A DNA stretch of 64,000 nucleotides, from NCBI GenBank assembly GCA_016748015.1, contig JAAOMT010000096.1:453087-517086 (forward strand). The letters are read 5' to 3'. This stretch comes from Geosiphon pyriformis (lineage: Eukaryota > Glomeromycota > Glomeromycetes > Archaeosporales > Geosiphonaceae). The notes beneath the pieces are model-generated. The model saw only the letters and a list, made by a program, of their open reading frames with translations, ran no database searches and was not told the DNA's origin. Below, one piece after another: positions 1 to 13,300 of this stretch (positions within the stretch are counted from its first letter, which is position 1; the number at the start of each line of letters is the position of its first letter). Both the position numbers and the translations under genes were made by a program.

Positions 1-1205
1 TAGTATTATTATTTACTAGTAATATTGCACAATTGAGAGTATAAAGAATATTAGTTAAACCAAATAAAATTTTGTAAGATTTGAAACCAATCATAATTAT
101 CAAAGAAAACACAAAAAATAAATCAAGATAAAAGTATATAAAAATACAATAAATGTAATAAAAACAACAATAAAAGATAAAAATCTTAAATCACATTTAC
201 ACAATAGCACAATAATTATTCTAAGCCATAAATCAACAACAATTGAACATAAAAATTATCATTAATCACCAAAAAATTTGTTATAAAAACACAAAAAGAA
301 AAAAAAAAACAAAGATTACTTTATATTAACAATTACAAAACCAAACAAAACACTAATTAAATAAAATTATAAAAAAAGTAAAAAACACTTTTGGAAAAAT
401 ACCAATTATTGTTTAAACAAAAGAATTAACTAAAAAAACTGAAAGCTATAGATAAAACAACTTCTAATAGCATACTGTTATTATTAATTAAGACAAAAAC
501 TAAATATTTAGAAATTGTATATCAACAAATCCAAAAAAATGTTTAATTAAGAAATAGTACAACAGATTAAAGACTTTATTAAAAAAAAACAAGTTATTAA
601 TTACATACTATATTTTAAAATTATTCAAAATACTATTATATTTAGAAATAAAAACAATAACTATTAACCAGTAAGAAAGAATAACCAATTTTTAATTCAA
701 AGACATAAAACCCAAAATTAAATAAATAGTATTAGAAAAAAAAATAATAAACATAATTCAAAATAAAAATTTCAACAAAGCTTAATATTAAAGAAGATAA
801 TATTATTTATAGAAAAAAAGTACAAAAAAAGATAAAAAAAAACAGATTATAAAATAAATCAATAAGAGAATAGTACTCAATAAGTGAACATATTTTCAGG
901 AAATTATAACACATTTCCAGAAAGTAATATAGAAAAAGAATAGAAATATATACAATTTTGTATAACACAAAATATATATATAGCAAAAGTATTAAAAGCA
1001 AAAAAAACAGAAACTAAAAACAAATAATTTATTTAATACTTTTTTCTTTAAAAAATAATTTTTTATAACTTAAAATAGAATCATATTTATATTAATAAAA
1101 TACTTATTACTATTTAATTTATATTATTATTGATTAATTAAAAAAATATTAATTACTTCTATATTATTAACAACTTATATTGATAAAATTTAATATTTAA
1201 TTACA
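1..1205. other. AT-rich stretch without recognisable gene
   Basis: The sequence is extremely A/T-rich with many A runs and no open frame that resembles a known family. It adjoins the broken end of the E1 gag remnant, so it may be older, strongly decayed repeat DNA, but no homology could be read by eye. Confidence 0.5.
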
Positions 1206-1209
1206 TTAA

Positions 1210-3344
1210 ACTAGGGTTTTAAGTGTACTCAGTGCCCAAATTTCATTGTTGAGATCCTAATAGTTGTGTCAAAGAACTGGAAATCGGTTAATGGACTACC
1301 ATTGACAATCTCCAGCTCTGTTGTATCAGTTTTGGCCTTTGGATTCCATTTTGAAGTAAATTTTGTGATGGTGCTGGAATTTATTGGGACTGATAAATTA
1401 CTTGAGGCTGCAGCTAATAAATGGGTTGGGCTGTAGTTAATAAATGACAGATATTGTTGGCTGATAAAGGGGTGGTTGATAAATTTGTGGCTGCATCATA
1501 GGTATGTAATTTGGTTGATATATTGCTGAGTTTGATTGATAACTTGGAATTGGAAACCTGTGATCAGAGTTTCGATATTGATTTCCCGATTGTTGGTTTT
1601 CTATTCTTAACTGACAATTGATTCTCAAATGGCTTTGTTTACTATAATAGTGGCAAACACATGTCTCTTGTTGTCACTGTTGATTGGTAGAGGATAATGG
1701 ATGCAACTGATTCTGGGAACAATTCATGTTTTCTTGATTATTGCATCATTGTGGAGATAGATAAATTGCTTGATTATTAGCTAAGTATTCCTCTAATTTT
1801 TGGTTAATAGAATCACTGAATTGTTTCAACTTAGAATCCAATTCAGATGAGCCATTTATTACTAGATTAACAGCTTAAGTGTGGTTAGCTTTGAGTTCTG
1901 CTGCTTCAAAATCTCTGGCATTCATAATGGCGGCTTGGAGATCTGCCAAGTGTATTGGACATATGCATTAGAGAATGCTACTGTGCAGGCCTCAAATAAA
2001 TTGATTTAAAATTTGTGGTGCTGTGAAATAATCAGCCTGTATGGCCTGGATTTGGCACAGATTTCTGTGGAAGCGTTCTAAGTAAGTAGTGACTGCTTTA
2101 TTTTCTCCTTGCTTGATAGTGGTAAAAGTGTTTACCAATTGATTAATGCTATTATTATTACTAAAGTATTGTAGGAATGCAAGCTTAAATGTATTGAAAT
2201 CTTGGGGTTTGTTGGCTAGGCTTTAATACCATGAATTGACAGTATTTTGGAGAAAGTAAGAGATGGCTTGTAGAGCTTTTACATTATTCCATTTATTTCC
2301 TGTAATGGCCTTTTCAATGTCATTAAGCCATATTTGGGCATTGTCTTCTTCACTGGTGAATTTTTTAAGTTTTGTTATTGGAGCATAGGCCATTGGATCC
2401 AAGTTCAGTTGTTGTTGTTGTGGTTGTTGCAATGGCTGTTGGGGTTGTTAAAGCAGTGATTGAATAGGTTGCTGAAGTAGCTGTAGTGAAATTGGCTCTA
2501 GTATTGGTACAGTTGGTGGCTGATTGATGATGATTACTGGAGGTAAGTTTTCCTGATTAATTAACTCAGAGTTTAGATTATTCAGAGTTTGCTGGGTTTA
2601 AATATTCAGGGTTTCAATTTTTGGATTTTCTGTGATCAGATTCTGGTAAGTAAATTTCCAATTTTTAGCTTTTTCTTCTTTCTCTTCTTCTGATTCCATT
2701 ATCTCCCAGGGACTCGTATTTCCAAAATCTGGTTAAGGTAGCAGTGATCGGAATCCTGATGACATTGGCAATCACGATTTAAATCCTTTAAAATATTTGC
2801 TGTATGGTCCTAGAAGATCTTCTTTTCTTTGTTTACTCTGAAATGGGAGTTGTCCAAATGTTAATGTCATGTATGATGTAAATGCACCTGTTAATGAGAT
2901 GTTAATGGCATTTTCAAGTGTATAGTAATATGATGGGTTTGTTGGTGATTCAATTCTGGTTTTTTTTTAAGCAGATGGTTGTATTTGTTTTGGTGTTACT
3001 GCTGGTATTTGCAACCTTTTTTTGCTTTTGTTTACATAGGTAATGAAGAATTGTTGTTGTGTGTACTTTTCAATGGTTTGATTAATTTTCCTGATGATTG
3101 AGACAAAACTGTAGTTTTTTGGTAAGCTGGTATGTTGAAATAATTCTGTATAGAAGTTTTCTCTTGCAAATTCAATGTTAACTGTTCCTCTTAAGCAGTC
3201 TGTAATTTTATCATTAATGTAGAAATTAAAGGCTGATTTTGCTGAGAAATGGTTATTGTTTAATCTTAATTGTTGACTGTACTGTTGAAACAAGGATTTG
3301 GCAAATCTTAAATGGTTTGCTCCTATGATTTCTGATTCTGCCAC
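1210..3344 (-). pseudogene. Truncated gag of Ty3/gypsy element E1
   Basis: Minus-strand remnant of a retrotransposon capsid/nucleocapsid gene, reading from 3,344 leftward in open stretches at 2967-3344, 2223-2432 and 1437-1628. The N-terminal stretch resembles in length and pattern the gag start of E3 further right. A middle capsid stretch contains a W-L-N-D-I-E-K motif, and a Gln/Asn/Pro-rich tail surrounds a zinc knuckle. The knuckle (near 1,660) reads C-H-Y-Y-S-K-Q-S-H-L-R-I-N-C, so the second Cys of CX2CX4HX4C has become Tyr, a one-base G-to-A change. Several stops interrupt the frame. The frame starts at a GTG with no in-frame ATG. Protease, RT and the 3' LTR are missing left of about 1,210, so this is a 5' fragment. 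Gag identity is fairly sure; the left boundary is approximate. Confidence 0.7.
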
Positions 3345-3390
3345 TTTTGGATGATTGTGGTTGGTGCTGGTTCTCTGTAAGATTATACTT

Positions 3391-3404
3391 CACAGGAAGC
3401 ACCA
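3391..3404 (-). other. Putative tRNA primer-binding site of E1
   Basis: Immediately inside the LTR, the minus strand reads TTTGGTGCTTCC. TGG begins 3 nt from the LTR end, as expected for a site complementary to a tRNA 3' CCA. The same TGGTGCT core occurs in E2, E3, A and B. The tRNA was not identified. Confidence 0.5.
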
Positions 3405-3406
3405 AA

Positions 3407-4254
3407 TGTTACAGATGATTATTTGGGGTCTCAAATCAAATAACAAACCTGTAACTTGGTGCTCAATTGATATAATGGTGTTAATATCTGAAGGTTTGAT
3501 TGATCTGAAGGTTTGTTGCAGAGTTTTTTGTATAATGAACAGAGATTTAATAGTTGTTTTCAGTAGTCTCCTGGAATCACAATTCCATTAAATTTCTTTC
3601 TTAGCATGGTGGTCAGTAATCTTTCTGGTAAGCTATCTTCAAATCTATAAATGTTCTACCCTTGTTTCATGGGTCTTTTACCAGTCCCTATAACATCTGT
3701 ATCTTAGTACTTAATCCTTAATCAATTTAGTAAAACCAAAGAAATAACAAAAGAAATAAAAGAAAATAAAAGAAAATAAAAAAATAAACAAAAGCAATTA
3801 CAAGTTAGTATTTCATCAATAGCCATGATCAAAAGCTATTGTTCCAGTGTGATTAAGTATCAATTACTATCAACATAAAGTGTTGATAATGAGAAGTGAA
3901 TTGAGATAGTGAATAATTATTTATTAATAATTGTGAATAGCAGATGGTTTAGATCAGAACTAAACTGGGAGGTTTCTAATTAAAGAATTCTGTCTTTTCT
4001 ACTTCTAATACTACTACTATATATACATAATTAAGATTCCTCAATTTCTTAATTTTTCACACCAGGAATTCTGGAATTCTTCTTGAGAAGAATCCTAGAA
4101 TTCTGGAATTCTGCAATTCTTTGTACAAGAATCCTGAAATTTCTGGAATTCTATGATTCCTTTTGAGAAGAATCCTGGAATTCTACATTTACTACGGCTA
4201 CTTCTGATTGGCTAATTTATATGCTAACATACTTCCTATATTCTATGAGTAACA
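3407..4254 (-). repeat. 5' LTR of E1 (848 bp)
   Basis: The segment is bounded on the plus strand by TGTTACAG and GAGTAACA, i.e. inverted TGTTAC/GTAACA termini like the other LTRs in the window. The gag fragment and primer-binding site lie directly inside it. No second LTR copy is present, so the boundaries rest on the termini and the adjacent LINE start at 4,255. The part at 4,064-4,186 carries repeated, partly palindromic GGAATTCTGGAATTC and GAGAAGAATCC units. Confidence 0.65.
4064..4186. promoter_or_regulatory. Cluster of TTCnnGAA palindromes in E1 LTR
   Basis: TTCTGGAA occurs near 4,069, 4,101 and 4,141, interleaved with GAGAAGAATCC units. The alternating TTC/GAA spacing resembles a heat-shock-element array, in the part of the LTR expected to be U3. 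The functional role is inference. Confidence 0.35.
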
Positions 4255-4587
4255 GTGTCTATTATCATAGAAAAACTAAGCTTTGTTGAATTGGTACTCT
4301 TGACATCCATCTCTTATATTTCTTTTTCAGCTGCTTCTGCTCTTTCAGTTTCAAATTTGGATTTGAACATGACTATAGAAAATCTGTTGATGCTATCTGC
4401 TTCTTTTTTCCCAGTTGTTAAAAATATATCTTCTGATTTTGGTTTAAATAATTTGAAAATTCTAACCACCAAAGTAGGTGGTTTGAAGTCGAAAATAGTG
4501 GTTTTAAAAATGTCTATTAATTTGGTTTTGAATAGGTTAAACTGGTTGTACTTGAGTTCAAATTTTTTGGTTCTCTTTTCATCTTAA
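4255..4587 (+). pseudogene. LINE copy 1: C-terminal end of ORF1
   Basis: The open frame matches in style the C-terminal, heptad-like tail of the ORF1 protein (RNA-binding chaperone) of the LINE family that also makes up the nest to the right. It has Ser-rich and hydrophobic stretches followed by a K-V-G-G-L-K-S-K-I-V segment. It begins exactly at the E1 LTR end, so its 5' part was lost or displaced by E1. The family assignment comes from recall of related fungal LINEs and from linkage to the ORF2 that follows. Confidence 0.5.
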
Positions 4588-4604
4588 TAACAGATTTAGT
4601 TTAG

Positions 4605-7600
4605 AAATTTGCTATGTGTAATATTCAGAGTGTTAATGTTTTTACAAAACAGGAAGATGTTGTTTGTTGGCATATAAGTTTAGGTAATATAGTTTTTTTT
4701 ATTACAAAAACAAAGTTAAAATCTAATATTAAATTATAGATTGTTAATAAGTTTGAAAGAATGCAGATATTCATATCTGGCTTGGAAAAAATTTTTTTTG
4801 GTGCTGAAGTGGCCATTATTATAAACAATTTTTTGGCTTGTATATATCTAAAGTAGAAGAGATTCCTAGTCAAATTATTTTAGTGTAATTTTTGTTTAAA
4901 AGTAAGTTTTCAGTTATAGTTCTGAGTTTGTATGCTGGTGTTTCTTTTAAGACTAAGTTTGATTAGACTTCTAAAGTCAATTTCTTTATTGTTAAAACTG
5001 TTAACTTCAACATCTTTGTGGTCTTGAGTGGAAATTTCAATAAAAATGGGTTTGAAAAAAGTGCAAATTTTAGGTTTTGCTTAAATCTGGGTCTGATTAA
5101 TTCATTTAGTAAGTATTTGTTAGTTAAAGCTTTGACTTGGGGCAATTTGAAAGGTGTTAAAAAGATCATAGATTATATTTTTGTTAGTAAAAGCTTATCA
5201 TTAGCAGTTGCTGGTTATGGTGTTAATTTTGTGTTTATTTTTTTTAACACTAATTACAAGACTGTTATGATGTTAATTGGTTTGGATGGATTTTTGGATG
5301 TTTACTTGAATAACTTATGTAAACAGACTAATAATAATTATTAGAAGTTCAAAATCAAAAATGCAAATAGTGCCAAGTGGATATAATTTAAGAATTGCTC
5401 TTCTGCCAAGCTTTTGGTAGTAGAGAATAAGTTTTTAAATGCTAAAGCTTGTAGTGATTTGGATGTTATATGGTTGCTGCTAGAGAAAGTAATAGTTGAG
5501 TCAGCTAATAAAATATTTTCTAGACATTGGTTTAGTAAATTTCAATATTTAAGAAACAAACAGTTTTCTAAGTTTTTTGGATTGAAATTGTTGATTTCCA
5601 AAATTGTTAAGAAGTTGTGTTCAGGTAATATGCTTGGAATAGATTGTCTCATAAAAAAATGGTCAACTTTGAATGGTGATAAAGCTCTCATGATTGTAGA
5701 CTTGTTTGTATTAGTAGTAAATCAATAAAAATTTTTAAATATTTATTGTCAGTTTATAAGAAATACAGAAGATTTAAGATATATGAATTAAAATTGGTCA
5801 AAAAAATATCTATAAAAAAATCAATTAAGAAGTGTATAAAGTGTTTTGGTTCTAACAAAAGTAGCATAATTAAGAGCATTTTAAGTTGGCTTTTTCACAA
5901 AGTGGTTTTAAATTATCTGATGGTTAATAGAAAGTTGGTTTTAAAACTAAAGGAGATAAAGCTCAATGTAAATAAAATAATGGAAAATTAAACAAAGAAG
6001 CAGGTTGTGCCTATGGCTATGTCTGGTCTTTGGGCTCACCAATATGCTTTGTGAGATTATATTAAAGATGATGATTTTTCTTGTGTAATAAAAAAAATTA
6101 GTATGGGGAAATTGTGTTTAGTAATTAATGATCTGTTTAATGGCAAAGCTGTTGACTTGTTTGGCATTTCTAATAAACTTTAAAAGCATAGTAGTGATGA
6201 GATAATAGGGTTTTTTTTGGAGTTATTGAATATATATTTGTTTATTAATAATATGTCTGCTTTATAGAAAAAGGCTTGGGTTTCAATAATTTCTAAATCT
6301 TATGATTAAGATAGAATTCTAATGAACACTTGGCCTATTGCTTTGATTGAGACTGCCAGAAAAGTTCTTTTCAAAGTTCTATTTGATCAGATCTCTGCTG
6401 TATGTAGTAAATTTGGTGTTTTTTGAAGTAATAATTTTTTAATTTTAAAAAGTATGTCTACTTAGTCTCCAGTTTTCACTATTGGATCAGTGATTAAAGA
6501 TGCTCTTAAAAAAAATAGAGAACTTTGGTTGGTTTTGTAGAATATGTACAAAGCATATGACTTGGTTGGTTGGCATCACTTAAAAGCTAACTTATAACAG
6601 ATTTTTTGGCAATATATACAAAGATAGAATTAATAAGGTGATAATTGATTTTGGCCTTTCAGGTAATTATAAAATACACAATGGTTTGGATCAGAGTGAA
6701 GTCTTTTCACTCTTTTTTTGGAGGATTTTTTATGATCTGCTTTTGTGCAAAGTTAAAAGACATAAACATTTGTGTAAATACCAAATCAATACTAAGTTTG
6801 TGGCAAAATCTGGCAGAATTAAAAATAGTGATGGGATGTTTTTCTTTTTTGCAACTGGTGTATTTGTTAATAACACAATCTGAATTGGAAATTGTCAGGC
6901 TTCTACTCAGTATGCTTTAAATATTGTCAGTAAGTTTTTTATAATCAATGACATTTCAATTAACAATAAAAAAACAGTGGCTATTCTAATCAATTAGAGT
7001 ATTAAGATTGCTTTATTAAGTATTAGTGGTCAGCCAATTTTAATTCCCAAGAAAAGTAAAGTGCATAGATATTTGGAAATTTTTTTATTAACCAAAAGGT
7101 TGTCTAAGCCAAATGTGGCCAAGACTTATTCTGATGTTTATTTCTTTATTAATATGATGTTTAGGAAAACTATTATAGATAAATAGTTTTCTTATTTGAT
7201 ATTGACTGTTTTATAGCTTATAGTCAATTATAAAATGCAGTTTAGTTTTGTTTCATCAAATGTGTATGACAAATAGAATATTATGATTAAGAGAAGTCTC
7301 AGGTCTAAAGTCTGTTTGCTTCAAGATTTCTCTAGTAAAGTCTTATATCATCTCTTATTATATGGTTTAAAATTGTTTGAGCAAATTAATCAGAAAAAAA
7401 AATAGCCATTTTGGTTATCTTTTTTAATGCTTCAAGCATTTTTAAGTGTTTGTTTAATCACAGGTTTTGGATTTGCAGATTTTAAGTTGGGTTTCTTTAA
7501 ACGTTTTGCAGTATTCTATCAAGTTATATGTTAGTCTAATTAACAATTTTTTGGCTAAGATAATGAGAATTTTTATAAACAATAAGCTGTCTTTGGTAAA

Positions 7601-9215
7601 CAATTTGCTCAATGCTTTTTGTAGTTTTGATTGCTTTTTGATGTTGTTAATTTTGGAAAAGACTTTGTTTCTTAGTTCTGTTTGTTTTTTGAAGTGTTTT
7701 GAAGTTGTTTTCAGTAATAAGCTCTTTGATAAAAAAGACAATGTGATAGAATAGAAAATCTTCTATTAATAAAAAAGGCTAGATTCTAGAGGCTTTGTGC
7801 CTTATTGGTTTAAGCTTATATTAAAATATTTGTATAATAGAGGTTCTTTGTTGTGTGGTTTTGCTATTTTTATTCAGTTATCTGGTTTAAATATTTTGGA
7901 ATTCAAGAAGTTTTCTAATATGTGAGATGGTTTACATAAAATTTGGTTTGGCTCTTTTAAAGTTTATATTGATGGTTTATTGAAAAATGTTGGCTTTACT
8001 AGTGTTATTAGTAAAGCAGCTGCATATTTTTCTGCTTTAAATATAAGTGTTGATATTGGAATTTATGGTCTTTTGTCTTTTACTATGGCCAAGTTATAGA
8101 CTGTTGCTTTGTTCTTGGAGTGTGTCTCATCTTTTTGTAAAGTGGTTTTGCATCTCAACAGCCAAGCTGCTATTAATGCATATGTGTTTAAGATATTATT
8201 TGTTGTGTCAGATTTTTATAATTAATGCTGAATAGAAAGAAAACATATTGCTAATTTGATTAGAAATAAGAATTTTACTGTAAGTTGAATTAAGATTAAG
8301 AGTTATTTTAAGGTTTATGATAATGTAAAGACTGATGCTATAGCTGGTAAGACTGTTTATTCTCTTTTTTTTTTGCCAGTAGAGATGTGGAAATGTTTTT
8401 TGGTGGCTAAAGACACTATTATGTCTAAAAATGCCTGCTATTTTGTTAGAGATTTATTTAAGTCTGTTTGTTGTGCTTATTGAGAAGCTGACTTTAGCCA
8501 TAATGTGATTTTAGATGTGCTGATTAAAGATATAGATTGGAATGCTACTCCAAAGATTTGGCATTTTGATTCATATATGCTTACTGGATTTATTAGTTGG
8601 AAGTTTTTCAATTTTTATATGTACTTAATAAAAACTGTACACAAAAGACTACTGATAACAGTTAAAAAAAGATTGTATAATAAAAAATATTCTAATATGT
8701 TGTGTTTATTGTATGATAAAATAAAGTTATTAGATTACATATTTATTTATGCTCAAGATATTGGTATTTAAAAAGAGATTTTGGCTAAAACTTTTATACA
8801 ATAGATTGCTTTGGCAAGTGCTTATAATACATCTTTTTCTGCCATTTTAAAGATATTTTTTCATTGTTTTTTAGATATTAACATGTATACAATTGTGTAT
8901 AAGAGGTTTGTACTGAAAGATTAATGTATAGAGGCTATTAAAATTTTTGATAAAAGAAAAGAAGCTATTTCTACTGTTGTTAATTTTATAAAACTTTTAG
9001 TAAAGTTGCATTATTTTAAGACTTGGTTGATAAAATCTAAATATAAAGTTGATATAGAGAAGACTGGTTTGGTTAAAAATAGCAATTTAATATTAGACTT
9101 GTTACATAGTTTAGTGTCTAAACTATCAGATGGTATAATTAAAATGCTTGGTATTATTAAGTATTTTGCTATTAGTTTTAGCCATCACAGACCATGTTTT
9201 TTTTTTCTGGTTTAG
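4605..9215 (+). pseudogene. LINE copy 1 ORF2: endonuclease-RT-RNase H
   Basis: Decayed non-LTR retrotransposon polymerase with many stops. Domain order: apurinic-type endonuclease (about 4,610-5,345, with motifs T-K-T-K-L-K-S-N and I-D-Y-I-F-V-S-K), connector (5,400-6,000), RT (6,000-7,300, with R/Y-K-A-Y-D near 6,545), RNase H (about 7,960-8,300) and a C-terminal CCHC-like region (8,500-9,210). Catalytic residues are lost. The RT box F-V-D-D reads F-V-N-N (near 6,868). The RNase H keeps the first Asp (V-Y-I-D-G) but shows M-A-K for M-A-E and H-L-N-S for L-D-S. Most changes are G-to-A or C-to-T. The family is clear from motif order; the element is dead. Confidence 0.8.
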
Positions 9216-9381
9216 ATTGTGATATATGTGTTAATATAAATAAGTAGTGTTGTTTTGTCTGGCTTAAATGACTAGTCACATGTAATAAATATATAAGTCA
9301 TATTTAGTTTGAGCCACTTAGTTTGGTTCTATGTACTAGATAACAGTTGGATTTCATTTAATAAACAGTAATTAAAAAAAA
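9216..9381 (+). other. LINE copy 1 3' UTR with terminal A-run
   Basis: After the last ORF2 codons, about 165 bp of non-coding sequence ends in ATTAAAAAAAAATC near 9,371-9,384. This is a plausible decayed poly(A) tail marking the 3' end of the LINE. Confidence 0.45.
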
Positions 9382-10300
9382 ATCAAATAACCAATTATAT
9401 TAAATATTATAAAATTTTATTAATTAATTTTAGTTTTTAAACAATTTTAAATTTTATCAATTAATTTTAGTTTTTAAACAGTTTTAAATTTAAAATTAAG
9501 TATTTATATATTTTTTATAATTATTAGTTAAACATAAAATAAAATTAACAATTTTAATTAATGTCAAATCAAAAATTCTAAAAAAATCAAAAATTTTTTA
9601 TATTATTTCTTAAAAACCAAATTTTTATAAATTATATACTTTGTATTATTATTATTTTATTAAAAATAAGTATTATAAACAATTAATAATTAATATTTAT
9701 TACATAAATTTTATTAAGAAATAAAATTACTAATAATTAATTATATTTAATATGTAAACAAAGAATAATTTAATATTTTTTTATTAAATACAAAGTTTAT
9801 TAAAATTATTTTTATTATAATACTTTTTTTTATTATTATTATTAATTTATTATAAAAATTTTAATAAAATTTGTATCTAATTTAACAAATTTATAATTTT
9901 TAAAATTAAATATAATATGTTTATTAGAATATTATATTTATATTAAAAAATTAATTAATTTTTTTATATATATTTTTTTTATTACAAGTGTAATTTAACT
10001 ATTACTTAAGTACATAAAATCAAACAAAATTTTAAATTAAGCATAGTTTATGTTTTTTTTATACATAATTAATTACTTAAATTAATTAAGACAACACTAT
10101 ATACTAAAATTGCTTACTAAGAAAACATCTCTCAAAAAACCAAAATTCATACTAAACAAATATTGATATAATTCAAAGCAAATATAAATACTTAATTTAA
10201 CACTAAAACTACAAATCAACTCAGAAAATTACAAAGATAACAAACCAAAAACTGAAGTAATAACTAATTTATTATGTGGCAAAAAATTATACTTTTTATA
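9382..10300. other. AT-rich spacer between two convergent LINEs
   Basis: Almost pure A/T with no coding capacity. It holds one clear two-copy direct repeat (9,415-9,488) and separates the 3' ends of LINE copy 1 (plus) and LINE copy 2 (minus). The right boundary is approximate because the C-terminal LINE sequence decays gradually. Confidence 0.5.
9415..9488. repeat. Two-copy 37-bp tandem repeat
   Basis: Units at 9,415-9,451 and 9,452-9,488 differ at two positions, both transitions. They lie just downstream of the LINE A-run. Confidence 0.7.
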
Positions 10301-13300
10301 ACTTAGTAACTGGTATTTAAATAACAAATTTGTGATTTTTAATCAGACTATGAATTAATTTGATAATTAGTGTATTATTATCAAATCTAATACTTAAATA
10401 TTGTATTATATTAGTTATCTAATTCTTTAGCATAAAATCCTTAGCCAATAATATATATAAATTAATAAACAGTCTGGTCTTATATAAAAATTAAACAATT
10501 ATATTACCCTTAGCAGATGTATTTAATAATCTATTTCATTTCAGGATAATGTTCAATAATAATTTTTTTAGAGTTGTTATTATATATACATGAAAATATG
10601 TAATCAAAATCTTTTAATATTTTATATTGGATACAAATTACACTTAGATATTTTGAATTATACAATTTTTTCTTTTTGGTTACAGATAAGTGGTAGTACA
10701 ATGTTTTTATAAAATAAAAATAAAATGCTATTAATAAAGAGCTAGTGTAGCCAGAACAGATTTTGCTATTAGAGTGCCAAACACTAAAAGTTTTAATTAT
10801 ATTAAAACTGTTATTGACATTTAAATCTATAGTATTACTATTATACTTGAACTTCTAACCAACAAAATTAATTACATTAAACAAATTTCTGAAAAAATAA
10901 CAAGTATTTTTAAAGATAAATCTGTCTTTAACACTAAAAAAATGATATGATACTTGAAAAACCCAAATAAACTTAGAAACAATAGTAGTATTGACATAAA
11001 AATAACTATGTTTATTCTTGACAACATCAGAATGGCTTTTGATTTTTCTTTAATTAACCAACAAATTTTTCTTTAAAATAACTTGGCAAATGTGTTTTTT
11101 TTTAATTCAATATTTATTGTAAAAATCAAAACCAGATATGTCTTTGTAAACTGATACATATCCAACAATGTCTAACTATTTATAAACAAAATAACAGAGC
11201 TAGAAATAGGTACACAATTTAAAACAAGAGCAATAACTTGTAATTCTACCAAAGTTAAAAAAAGCAAACTATTTATTCTAATTCTAATACTTATATTGCT
11301 ATCTAAAAAGTAAACAGCAGCATTTTTACAAACACCTATTAAACCTAAATTCTTAATAGAATTATTTGTATAAACATTTACACTACTTAACTTAAAGTTT
11401 AACAAATATCCACTAATATAACTTAAGTTATAAGAATAGATGGCAGAAATTAAACAAAAAATCAACACTTTACTATTTATTAATTTACTATTTCCAATAA
11501 ACTTGGCCAGCAAACTGAACCAGCCAGAAATTAAACCAGCCAGAAATTGAATCTCTAGGATTTAGCTTTTTCTATTTGTAAAAAGTATTTTATATAAAGC
11601 ACATACTATAACAATCTAAAAGTTAGTTAATAAAAATAATGCCAAATTTTCTAAAATGTTTTATTATATTCATATAACCATTTAAACCCAGCATATTCAA
11701 AATTACAATGTGATCTTTGATCTTAAAAACATCAGAAAAAGCACTATCCAAAAACAGATTGCAAAAAGCAAAAACATGTATTATATTTGCCAAAAAACAA
11801 TTCATAAGATTAATTAACAACTTAACTAAAAATAATAGAAGATGTTGGAACATTTAAGTAGTTGTCTATAGATCCATAGTTCTGTGCTCAAATAAATTGC
11901 TAAAAATTCTATTCATATTAGCAAAATTAACCAAATTAGCCAAAAAATTTTTTGTCAGTATTTGCTCAAACATTTTAAAACTATACAATATAGAATAGTA
12001 TATCACTTTGTTAAAGAAGTTTTTAGGAAAATTAGCCTTAAATTTTAGCCTTTTTCTTAATATTTTGTTTTATCTCTTATACACACACTTTAAAGTTCAA
12101 TCAAACTGTATTTTATAGCCAATTATGAACTACAAAACTGCAGACACCAGATACAAAAATTGTTTTTCAGTAATGATTTTTCTTAAAATCAAATTTAAAA
12201 AGAACTTAATATTAAAGTAAGCTTTGGTTAAGCTTGGTTTAAACAGATTATTAGTTGATAAAAAAAATCTTCAAATATTTATAAAACTTACTTTTTTTAG
12301 CCACCAAAATTTTTGACTCACTAATTGACAGCGAATTTTTTACTTTTTAATTGATAAGGATAGCAACTATTTTGTCAATATTAATTAAAATATTATTAAT
12401 AGAAAAAAATTCATTATAATATCCAAAATTCACTAAGTTACTATCATATAATTTTTAACCCAAATAGTATTATTAACAAAAGTACTTACAATAAGAAATA
12501 AAATTTTGTCACTTTTAAGATTAGCTTTGTCAGTCTTTGTAAAAAATTTTAAACTTATTCTGTAATTATATAATTTTTTCTGTCTTTTAATCTTACAAAA
12601 CAGAGAATCATAAAAAATTCTCTACAACAAAAGTGAAAAAATTTCTTCTTGGTCAAGTCTATTATGAATTACATATTTATCTAAAAGTCTAAAATTTGTT
12701 ATAACTCAATTAATCTTACCATTGTAAATATTTTTAAAGAATCTAATAAACTGTTTACATATTTTAATTTTAACTAAACTGTTTTACAGATGTTGCCAGC
12801 TAACCAAATTATATGTTTTGCACATATTTTATAAAACTAGCCACAATTCTTTATTTTTTTTAAGATATTCTTAATTATAAAACTTATAATTAAAATCAAA
12901 ATTTGTGTTAAAATACTTTTTAACACTAAAAAATTGTCCTTATAAAGCACATTAAATTTGCTGCAAATAAAAGAAATTTTATCAGAAAAAATTTTGAACA
13001 AAATTTTTTTTGTCATCTTAATTAAAGTAATAGATCAAATATTTATTAATATTTTTTTCTATTTATATAGTTTAAAAATTATTGAAATCTAAACATGTCT
13101 TACAACATAGAAATCTTACCTAGAAACAAACAAAAATTTAGCAAAATCAGCAGACATCTTATAATATTATCTTTGTAATACTTCTACAACTTATTAGATA
13201 TGTTATTTAAGTTAGCAGTTTTTCTGTCCAGTAATTTTCTAACCATCTGAACCAGCTCTTTAAACTCTATACTATCTATTATATTTTAAAAGACAAGATC

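Noticed and set aside
1-1205. Decayed pol of E1
   Set aside because: The plus or minus frames show no RT, integrase or LINE motif that can be aligned to the other copies.
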